DNA of 5,280 bases from Candidatus Methanofastidiosum methylothiophilum (lineage in GTDB: Archaea; Methanobacteriota_B; Thermococci; Methanofastidiosales; Methanofastidiosaceae), in contig LNGD01000103.1 in NCBI GenBank assembly GCA_001587675.1, positions 1 through 5,280 of the forward strand, given 5' to 3'. Position 1 is the first letter of the stretch. Each line of letters starts with the position of its first letter. Under the pieces are notes generated by a model. It was given only the letters and a program-made list of their open reading frames with translations, was not told the origin of the DNA and searched no databases. Below, in pieces: positions 1 through 4,648 of the stretch. The position numbers and the translations under genes are program-made.

Positions 1-252
1 CTTCTTTCCCAAATCTTCCTTTAGGATTTTTAATGCAACGCAATACAGATACACTTAGATTTAACGATTTTGAAATTGTTTCAATTAAAAATAATCTTTC
101 TTTGACATTATATTCTTTATCAGAAATTGGAACTAATAACTTTTTATGTTGTTTTAAGGGTCGGGCCTTAACTATCCTAATTCCCATGACTGAAGATAAA
201 GCGTATTTCATTAATCTCTGGGAGAAGCTACCAATGAAGAATAGGCCATTTT
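1..252 (-). pseudogene. Universal stress protein-like, continuation in shifted frame, partial
   Basis: In the minus-strand frame whose codons include 236-238, no stop occurs from 292 down to position 1. It reads NGLFFIGSFSQRLMKYALSS, then VMGIRIVKARP, then KKLLVPISDKEYNVKERLF, then LIETISKSLNLSVSVLRCIK. The first part matches the end of a USP domain (strand + G-S, then a 'SV....V..ARP' tail like the usual GSV...ap.PVlvv). The second, beginning KKLLVPI, looks like the start of a second USP domain, so the whole gene would encode a tandem-USP protein. The usual G-x2-G-x9-G(S/T) nucleotide loop is degenerate (GSFSQ...LSS). Removing one base in the T4 run 249-252 or T5 run 259-263 (A-runs on the coding strand) fuses this frame cleanly to the upstream one. 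It could be a true pseudogene, an assembly or sequencing error, or recoding. An internal ATG at 209-211 exists but would start mid-domain. The gene continues past the left edge. Confidence 0.55.
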
Positions 253-518
253 CCTGCCTTTTTAATGGAATCTTTATCTCTAATAATTTTGTTTAAATCG
301 TAGAGTATGTCATCCTTAATATCTAATATTTCAGGAACTAATCCTTCTTCTTTTGCTATCTTTTTAATAAAGTCAATGTTTTCTAAGACTCCCTTACTAT
401 TTGTGTAGGGAACTAAGAAGAAAGATGCTTTGGAAGATTTAGAAAATAAAGTTGCATACATTGAAACTATTCTTACCTCTAGTCCCGCATCGACAATTAA
501 AAAGATGCGTTTAAACAT
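228..518 (-). CDS. Universal stress protein-like, N-terminal part (frame ends early)
   Basis: This 96-residue frame starts MFKRIFLIVDAGLEVRI and resembles the first half of a UspA-type alpha/beta domain: a beta strand (residues 3-9), a helix (about 13-26), a second strand (SFFLVPY, about 32-38), a helix rich in Lys/Glu, and a third strand (VPEILDI). It stops at a TAG right after WPILHW, where a USP domain would normally enter its 'IVIGS' strand. That strand is present in the next frame (FFIGSFSQRL), which continues to the window edge, so this is best read as the 5' part of one longer gene (see the companion entry). There is no Shine-Dalgarno site. A TATA-like box at 542-554 would put transcription start only a few bases before the ATG, consistent with a leaderless mRNA. 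The 79-residue membrane protein gene lies 37 bp upstream. Family assignment rests on fold pattern and short motifs, so it is moderate. Substrate and role are unknown; USPs often bind ATP or act in stress response. Confidence 0.6.
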   Translation of the reverse strand: MFKRIFLIVDAGLEVRIVSMYATLFSKSSKASFFLVPYTNSKGVLENIDFIKKIAKEEGLVPEILDIKDDILYDLNKIIRDKDSIKKAGKWPILHW

Positions 519-541
519 TAATATTTATTAGGGAAAGTTAC

Positions 542-554
542 TTTAAATATATTT
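542..554 (-). promoter_or_regulatory. TATA-like box for the USP-like gene
   Basis: On the minus strand this reads AAATATATTTAAA, centred about 30 bp before the ATG at 518. An archaeal start about 25 bp downstream would leave a leader of only a few bases, which agrees with the lack of a ribosome site. It overlaps the 3' end of the preceding gene (stop at 556-558). This is inferred from spacing and composition only. Confidence 0.4.
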
Positions 555-555
555 C

Positions 556-795
556 TTAGTTCTTGGAATACATCATGTACGAAAATACTAAAATAATAGC
601 AACTATAATTCCGCCGATAAAAATACTTGAATTAAAAAAAAGTGAATATATCGGATCTGAAGAAGTCGTAGAAGGTAGCCTAATTGAACCAACAAATGAA
701 GTGAAAAGAATATACCCCATTACCAATAAAGGTAAAAATCTTCCCCATCCTGTGCTCTTAGGTCGCCTCTTGGGAATCTGATCGAAATTGTCCAT
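556..795 (-). CDS. Small two-helix membrane protein, unknown function
   Basis: This 79-residue protein is of no family I recognise. It has a short polar, basic N-terminus (MDNFDQIPKRRPKSTGWGRF), then a probable membrane helix at about residues 21-37 (LPLLVMGYILFTSFVGS), a polar Ser/Thr/Asp loop (about 38-50), and a second helix at about 57-74 (SIFIGGIIVAIILVFSYM), ending YSKN. The Arg/Lys cluster before helix 1 and the short basic C-terminus suggest both ends face the cytoplasm, a hairpin topology. The start is supported by a TATAAA-type box (817-824) centred about 25 bp before the ATG, as expected for a leaderless archaeal transcript, and no Shine-Dalgarno site is present. It reads in the same direction as the USP-like gene, 37 bp ahead of it, so the two may be linked, although the latter also has its own TATA-like box. 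The coding call rests on clean hydrophobic patterning and promoter spacing. Confidence 0.65.
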   Translation of the reverse strand: MDNFDQIPKRRPKSTGWGRFLPLLVMGYILFTSFVGSIRLPSTTSSDPIYSLFFNSSIFIGGIIVAIILVFSYMMYSKN

Positions 796-816
796 ATTAT
801 TTTATAATTATACAAG

Positions 817-824
817 TTTATAAA
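817..824 (-). promoter_or_regulatory. TATA box of the small membrane protein gene
   Basis: The palindromic TTTATAAA is centred 25-26 bp upstream of the ATG at 795, the textbook distance from an archaeal TATA box to a transcription start. That puts the start at or next to the A of the ATG, so the mRNA is probably leaderless. The box lies 20 bp beyond the stop of the downstream kinase gene. Confidence 0.5.
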
Positions 825-838
825 TGTTATAGGTTTTG

Positions 839-843
839 AAAAA
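839..843 (-). terminator. Short U-tract after the downstream kinase stop
   Basis: The coding strand reads TAATTTTTC, giving five T residues directly after the stop codon. Archaeal termination commonly uses U-rich stretches without a hairpin, but five is short. The same arrangement follows the other kinase copy. It may be weak or only a by-product of AT-rich sequence. Confidence 0.25.
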
Positions 844-2535
844 TTAATTTCCTACACATTTTAATTTTATTATAAAAATGGCACCTTGCGGCTTATTGTC
901 TTCTAATTTAATAGTGCCACCGTATCTTTCGATTGTCTTTTTAACGATATAAAGGCCTAGTCCACTACCCTTGCTGTCTCCAAAGCTTAAACCTTCCTCA
1001 AATACATTATCTTTTATGTCGCCTGAGATACCTTTCCCATAATCTGTTATCCGTATTTCACATTTTTTGCTTTTGGCAGTGGTGATATCTACATCTATTC
1101 TATCTGTTTTCCCATGAATTATTGCATTTCTCATAATATTTTCAAACACAGAGAATAGTGCCTGATCGGCTAATGCAGTTGCATCACCAGTTATATTAAT
1201 TGAGGGGAAGTGTAAATTAGTAGATACGTCTTCAGCTATTTTTCTTACATTTATTGGAATTAATTCTCCTTTATTAAGCACAATAGATTCAAGTTCCCTG
1301 ATTCTTTCGATCAGCTCAATGCTACCATCGACTGAACGGTCTAACTTACCAAGTAAGGTTTTATCTTTTTTTTCTTCATAAAGCCACAAGGAGGATTTCA
1401 TTACGGCCAATTTATTTAGAAGATCATGCCTTAGTATTTTGTTGATTACTTGTAATGTCTCGTTTAGCTCTTCAATTTGTTTATTTGATTTTATTAATTT
1501 GTCTTCCATTTTTTTACGATTAGTAATATCATGTAGTGCAATAAGATGCCCAATTAAGAAATTATTAGAATCATAAATATCTGAAACGTCCATCTCATAA
1601 GTTTTTGCTCCTTTGAATAGATTAGTTTTATTAGGATGACTTTTAGATTGTAAATCCTGGTATTCTCTGTTGAGTTCGGGCCATTTGTCTGAAATTTGGT
1701 CAAATTTTTTACCACAAATGCTACTACTAGTTACCCCAAGAGTTTTTTCCATAGAAGGATTAATTTCAACAATTTGATTAAGTCTCCCCAAGACTATATA
1801 CGAATCGTTCATATTTTTAAAAACATTCATGTACGCTGTGGGCACTATGTCCAACAGCTGGTACTTTGTTATTCCAATTAATAAGACGACCCCCATTAAA
1901 GAAAAAGAAACCGAAGTGAAGTCTAAAGGTGAGATTATTATCCTAGATAAATGAATCAAATTTGCTGTCCAAGTTATGAATATGGCTATTATAAATGTTA
2001 TTTTTTGTTTTCTATTGATAGAGTTCGATAGATTGAAGGACTGGAACAATAAGAATATCCCAAGAATTATTAATGAATAAAAAAATATAATAAAAAGCCA
2101 AAATAATGGCCCATATGCCTTACCAAAAGCTAAAACCCCAGATATTTCTATAAGAAAGATACTGCTTCTGAATAAGTGATGGTACTGATTTGTCCAGACA
2201 ATTATTAGAGTAGCTAATGAAAATGAAGACATTAAAACAACTAAACTTTTACTAATATACTTAGATTTTCCAGAGTATTCAAAGACAAATAATATCCATG
2301 AAATTGGAAATATTGAAATAGCTATATAGGAGATATTATCCCAAAACAATTTATTTGAAAGAGAGGTACTTCCAAGATTCAATAGATCTGTCAATGCCCA
2401 GACAAAAGCAGCTGTAATACAAATAGTCAAGTAACGGCTTCCGGGTGATTGTTCCCTTTTTATAAGAATATAGATTACTATGGCTGACACTAAACAACTT
2501 AGAAATAACGGTATCTGATAAAGTGTAAATTGCAT
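844..2535 (-). CDS. 7TM-PAS sensor histidine kinase (downstream copy)
   Basis: This 563-residue membrane histidine kinase would autophosphorylate on His in response to a signal and pass the phosphate to a response regulator. Residues 1-225 hold about seven hydrophobic segments (near 6-25, 35-52, 66-86, 97-114, 143-165, 178-198, 205-222), the HisKA_7TM-type sensor. A PAS-like domain covers about 232-338, ending HDIT, and a charged helical linker runs about 340-365. The H-box ILRHDLLNKL has phospho-acceptor His370. The HATPase domain shows the N-box ENIMRNAIIHG (Asn470), G1 DYGKGI (Asp498), F-box FEEGLS and G2 GSGLGLYIV (Gly523-Gly527), so all catalytic motifs are intact. I chose the ATG at 2533-2535 over one 11 codons upstream: GGAG sits 8 nt before it, and the protein then begins MQFTLYQIPLFLS, colinear with the neighbouring paralogue (MQFTVYQIPLFLS). 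No response regulator is nearby. The ligand is unknown. Confidence 0.93.
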   Translation of the reverse strand: MQFTLYQIPLFLSCLVSAIVIYILIKREQSPGSRYLTICITAAFVWALTDLLNLGSTSLSNKLFWDNISYIAISIFPISWILFVFEYSGKSKYISKSLVVLMSSFSLATLIIVWTNQYHHLFRSSIFLIEISGVLAFGKAYGPLFWLFIIFFYSLIILGIFLLFQSFNLSNSINRKQKITFIIAIFITWTANLIHLSRIIISPLDFTSVSFSLMGVVLLIGITKYQLLDIVPTAYMNVFKNMNDSYIVLGRLNQIVEINPSMEKTLGVTSSSICGKKFDQISDKWPELNREYQDLQSKSHPNKTNLFKGAKTYEMDVSDIYDSNNFLIGHLIALHDITNRKKMEDKLIKSNKQIEELNETLQVINKILRHDLLNKLAVMKSSLWLYEEKKDKTLLGKLDRSVDGSIELIERIRELESIVLNKGELIPINVRKIAEDVSTNLHFPSINITGDATALADQALFSVFENIMRNAIIHGKTDRIDVDITTAKSKKCEIRITDYGKGISGDIKDNVFEEGLSFGDSKGSGLGLYIVKKTIERYGGTIKLEDNKPQGAIFIIKLKCVGN

Positions 2536-2543
2536 GTTTAATG

Positions 2544-2547
2544 CTCC
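2544..2547 (-). promoter_or_regulatory. Ribosome binding site deciding the kinase start
   Basis: GGAG on the coding strand sits 8 nt before the ATG at 2535. The paralogue has GAGG at the same 8-nt spacing. This makes the upstream in-frame ATG at 2568, which adds MKYFATNGALN and would place the ribosome site inside the gene, an unlikely start. Confidence 0.65.
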
Positions 2548-2587
2548 ATTAGTTGCAAAATATTTCACAACATAGTAGAGTAATGAT

Positions 2588-2610
2588 ATAATTTTTTAAG
2601 TCTTTAGTAT
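2588..2610 (-). promoter_or_regulatory. Promoter block of the downstream kinase, conserved with its twin
   Basis: This 23-bp block differs at one base from 4381-4403, which sits at nearly the same distance from the start of the other kinase (52 versus 54 bp before the ATG). On the coding strand it contains a purine-rich CTAAAG followed by CTTAAAAAATTAT, consistent with BRE plus TATA. Transcription would begin near 2570, giving a leader of about 35 nt that includes the GGAG site. Conservation in a surrounding region that has diverged supports function. Confidence 0.55.
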
Positions 2611-2638
2611 TTTAATGAGATTTTAGCATCAAATAATG

Positions 2639-2643
2639 AAAAA
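2639..2643 (-). terminator. Short U-tract after the upstream kinase stop
   Basis: The same TAATTTTTC arrangement follows the stop of the upstream kinase as follows the downstream one. Five Ts may form a weak archaeal U-tract terminator, partly insulating the two tandem genes. Read-through into the next kinase cannot be excluded. Confidence 0.25.
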
Positions 2644-4326
2644 TTAACTCTTTACACATTTTAATTTTATTATAAAAATGGCACCTTGCGGCTTATTGTC
2701 TTCTACCGCAATAGATCCCCCATATCTATTAACAGTTTTATTGACGATGTAAAGACCAAGTCCACTGCCTTTATTATTTCCGTAGCTTAAACCTTCTTCA
2801 AAAATATTATCTTTAATAAATTCTGGTATCCCCTGGCCATAATCCTTAATTCTTATTTCACATATATTATTTTTAGAAGAAATATCTATATCTATCTTAT
2901 CTGTTTTCCCATGAATTATGGCATTTCTCATAATATTTTCAAACACAGAGAATAGTGCCTGATCGGCTAATGCAGTTGCATTTCCATTTATCTTAATTGG
3001 AATATTTATATTATTTGAAACTTCTTCAGCTATTTCTCTTATTGATATTGGAATTAAGGCTCCTTTGGCCATTATAAAAGATTCAAGTTCCCTTATTCTT
3101 TCGATTAGCTCAATACCACTATCAATTGAACGATTTAATCTATCTAAAGAAGATTTGTCATTTTTTTCTTCATAAAGCCATAAAGAAGATTTCATGACAG
3201 TTAGTTTGTTTAGAATATCATGCCTAAGAATTTTGTTCATTATTTGTAAAGTTTCATTTAGGTCTTCAATTTGTTTATTTGAATCTTTAATTTTTATTTC
3301 CATTTTTTTAAGTTTAGTGATATTATGTAAGATAATTAGTTGACCTATGAAAGTATCTTCTTTATTATAGATTCCCAATATTGAAATCTCATAGAACTTA
3401 TCTTCTTTAGATATAGTTCCTTGATACTCTTTATTTTTGCCGTGTTTATTGTATATATATAAAAACTCGAGCCATGCTATATGTAACTCTTCAAGTTTTT
3501 TTTCACGTGAATCAGATATTTTAATTCCAAGTAGAGATTCTGCAGTAGGGTTTAGATCTAATACTTGTTTAATACCTCCTAAAATAATAACACCGTCTGG
3601 AATATTCCCAAAAAATTTCTGGTGAGCTGTGGGAATTATATCTAATAACTGAACTCGTGTAATGCCCCAGAATACTACAATAGCCGTGATAGAAAAAGAA
3701 ACAGAAGTCATGTCGGTGGGGAACTCAATTGCATTGAAGACAGATATAAAGTTAGATGCCCATGGCACTAGAATACCCACTAGAAAGATTATTCCTTGCT
3801 TGCGATATATGTTATGCGTTATGCTAAGTGAATTATAAATCATAGTCATTCCTAAAAACATTAAGAGGTAGTTATATGCGAGTTCTACCCAAAACCAATA
3901 ACCATAAATTTTACTGGTAGATAAGACCCCGGATATGGTCACTAAATTAATTGATTCTCTCATAAGCTGATGATAATCATTCGTCCATAGTAGAATTATT
4001 GAAACTATTGGAATTATTGAAAGTAGGATGATTCTGAAACGAGTTATCACGTCTCCTTTTCCAACATATTCCAAGACGAATAGTATCCAAAATACAGGTA
4101 AAATTGCGCTTCCAAAGTATGTAAAATTTGTCCAGAATATCTTCTCAGACAAGGATGTACTGAATAAATTTAACAAATCTGTAAATGACCAAATAAAAAT
4201 TGATATTAACAGAAGCATTAGATATGTGTTTACTCGTGATTTTTTTCTTTTCAAAAGTAGGCCTATTAATATTACGGATACTATCGAACTTAAAAATAAT
4301 GGTATTTGATACACTGTAAATTGCAT
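2644..4326 (-). CDS. 7TM-PAS sensor histidine kinase (upstream copy)
   Basis: This 560-residue paralogue of the kinase just downstream has the same layout: about seven membrane segments in residues 1-222, a PAS-like domain at about 232-337 (ending HNIT), a helical linker at about 340-363, and the H-box ILRHDILNKL with phospho-acceptor His369. The HATPase motifs are N-box ENIMRNAIIHG (Asn468), G1 DYGQGI (Asp495), F-box FEEGLS and G2 GSGLGLYIV (Gly520-Gly524), all intact. By hand alignment it shares about 47% identity with its twin over the first 230 residues, roughly 30% over the PAS region and about 73% from the linker to the end. The two probably sense different cues and may feed the same partner. 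The ATG at 4324-4326 is preceded by GAGG at 8 nt spacing and by the conserved promoter block. The kinase would sit in the membrane with its catalytic half in the cytoplasm. Signal and response regulator are unknown; no regulator gene is in the window. Confidence 0.94.
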   Translation of the reverse strand: MQFTVYQIPLFLSSIVSVILIGLLLKRKKSRVNTYLMLLLISIFIWSFTDLLNLFSTSLSEKIFWTNFTYFGSAILPVFWILFVLEYVGKGDVITRFRIILLSIIPIVSIILLWTNDYHQLMRESINLVTISGVLSTSKIYGYWFWVELAYNYLLMFLGMTMIYNSLSITHNIYRKQGIIFLVGILVPWASNFISVFNAIEFPTDMTSVSFSITAIVVFWGITRVQLLDIIPTAHQKFFGNIPDGVIILGGIKQVLDLNPTAESLLGIKISDSREKKLEELHIAWLEFLYIYNKHGKNKEYQGTISKEDKFYEISILGIYNKEDTFIGQLIILHNITKLKKMEIKIKDSNKQIEDLNETLQIMNKILRHDILNKLTVMKSSLWLYEEKNDKSSLDRLNRSIDSGIELIERIRELESFIMAKGALIPISIREIAEEVSNNINIPIKINGNATALADQALFSVFENIMRNAIIHGKTDKIDIDISSKNNICEIRIKDYGQGIPEFIKDNIFEEGLSYGNNKGSGLGLYIVNKTVNRYGGSIAVEDNKPQGAIFIIKLKCVKS

Positions 4327-4334
4327 AATTTATG

Positions 4335-4338
4335 CCTC
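4335..4338 (-). promoter_or_regulatory. Ribosome binding site of the upstream kinase
   Basis: GAGG on the coding strand lies 8 nt before the ATG at 4326, complementary to the archaeal 16S rRNA tail and matched in position by GGAG in the paralogue. Confidence 0.6.
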
Positions 4339-4353
4339 ATTTTGCCGTAAAAT
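4339..4353. repeat. Direct repeat copy 1, possible operator
   Basis: ATTTTGCCGTAAAAT has inverted ATTTT/AAAAT arms and lies in the predicted leader of the upstream kinase, just before its ribosome site. A copy with one mismatch over 14 bases occurs at 4411-4424. It could be a regulator-binding site or a hairpin overlapping the leader. AT-rich arms make chance similarity possible. Confidence 0.35.
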
Positions 4354-4380
4354 CAATCACGACAACAGATAAACAATAGG

Positions 4381-4403
4381 ATAATTTTTTAAGCCTTTAG
4401 TAT
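4381..4403 (-). promoter_or_regulatory. Promoter block of the upstream kinase
   Basis: This block is identical to 2588-2610 except at one base (C at 4394 versus T at 2601). On the coding strand it carries CTAAAGG followed by CTTAAAAAATTAT as a BRE/TATA candidate. Transcription would start near 4363 and give a leader of about 36 nt. It is bracketed by the two ATTTTGCCG repeats. Confidence 0.55.
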
Positions 4404-4410
4404 AATTATG

Positions 4411-4426
4411 ATTTTGCCGCAAAAAT
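4411..4426. repeat. Direct repeat copy 2, possible operator
   Basis: ATTTTGCCGCAAAAAT lies upstream of the kinase TATA block, 72 bp (about seven helical turns) from copy 1, so both sites would face the same side of the DNA. The region before the paralogue has only a degenerate form (ATTTTAGCATCAAAT, near 2619). Confidence 0.35.
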
Positions 4427-4473
4427 AATTGAGAAATATGCAAAATTTTATTTTTCTGAATTAATACAAACAG

Positions 4474-4548
4474 TGCTCCGGCTGGGATTTGAACCCAGGT
4501 CTCAAGCTCGAGAAGCTCGAATGATTGGCCGGTCTACACCACCGGAGC
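4474..4548 (-). tRNA. tRNA-Glu (anticodon CTC)
   Basis: This 75-nt gene has a full cloverleaf. The 7-bp acceptor stem pairs GCTCCGG with CCGGAGC, and the discriminator base is A. The D arm starts GTGTAG and has the CCGG run seen in archaeal tRNA-Glu. The anticodon stem is CGAGC/GCTTG (one G-U pair) with loop TTCTCGA, giving CTC at positions 34-36, which reads GAG. The variable loop is AGAC. The T arm is CTGGG-TTCAAAT-CCCAG. The 3' CCA is not encoded (ACTG follows), so a CCA-adding enzyme is needed. No intron is visible. A TATA box sits about 25 bp upstream of the 5' end. Confidence 0.95.
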
Positions 4549-4567
4549 GTTTATCAATCCATTGGCC

Positions 4568-4580
4568 ATATATTTAAAAA
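4568..4580 (-). promoter_or_regulatory. AT-rich promoter core for the tRNA, possibly shared
   Basis: On the minus strand this reads TTTTTAAATATAT, centred about 25 bp upstream of the tRNA 5' end at 4548, the standard archaeal distance. The central TTTAAA is palindromic, so TBP could also bind in the other direction and serve the divergent DUF92 gene, though that gene has a better-placed candidate at 4608-4615. Confidence 0.5.
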
Positions 4581-4607
4581 ATTTACGGTTATTTTCTCAA
4601 AGATAAG

Positions 4608-4615
4608 TTTATAAG
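4608..4615 (+). promoter_or_regulatory. TATA-like box for the DUF92 gene
   Basis: TTTATAAG is centred about 37 bp before the ATG at 4649. A start about 25 bp downstream, near 4637, would give a short leader just long enough to contain the GGTGA ribosome site. This is inferred from spacing only. Confidence 0.4.
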
Positions 4616-4639
4616 TTTCTTAAATTTAGGAATTTCATC

Positions 4640-4644
4640 GGTGA
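4640..4644 (+). promoter_or_regulatory. Ribosome binding site of the DUF92 gene
   Basis: GGTGA matches part of the anti-Shine-Dalgarno complement (GGAGGTGAT). It lies 4 nt before the ATG at 4649, a tight spacing. No other ATG, GTG or TTG is in frame between this ATG and the upstream stop at 4604-4606, so the start is well fixed. Confidence 0.45.
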
Positions 4645-4648
4645 CCGG

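Larger units (their letters stand above)
837..4430 (-). repeat. Tandem duplication of about 1.8 kb carrying one kinase gene per unit
   Basis: Unit 1 runs about 837-2636 and unit 2 about 2637-4430. The string TGAAAAATTAA starts at both 837 and 2637, exactly 1800 bp apart, and a degenerate version (ttgagaaatat) occurs near 4429. Each unit holds promoter block, leader, Shine-Dalgarno site, complete kinase gene and U-tract, so the duplication copied a whole transcription unit. Divergence at most silent sites shows it is not very recent, apart from the near-identical patches described in the findings. Confidence 0.75.

Noticed and set aside
33..296. Plus-strand open frame of 87 codons
   Set aside because: It lies antisense to the USP-like gene, whose two minus-strand frames explain this region with recognisable motifs. 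The plus frame has no family pattern or promoter support.
563..781. Plus-strand open frame of 72 codons
   Set aside because: It is the antisense shadow of the 79-residue membrane protein gene, which has the better promoter spacing and a clear hydrophobic pattern.
4028..4309. Plus-strand open frame of 93 codons over the kinase 5' region
   Set aside because: It is antisense to the strongly supported membrane segments of the upstream kinase, and no ribosome site or family pattern is visible.
844..4326. Mobile element, CRISPR array or defence system as the source of the repeats
   Set aside because: The long repeat is explained by tandem duplication of a kinase transcription unit. There is no transposase, terminal inverted repeat, short regularly spaced repeat or nuclease-like gene.
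4474..4548. tRNA as an integration (att) site
   Set aside because: The tRNA is complete and I saw no repeated copy of its 3' end in the window and no integrase gene. An element outside the window cannot be excluded.
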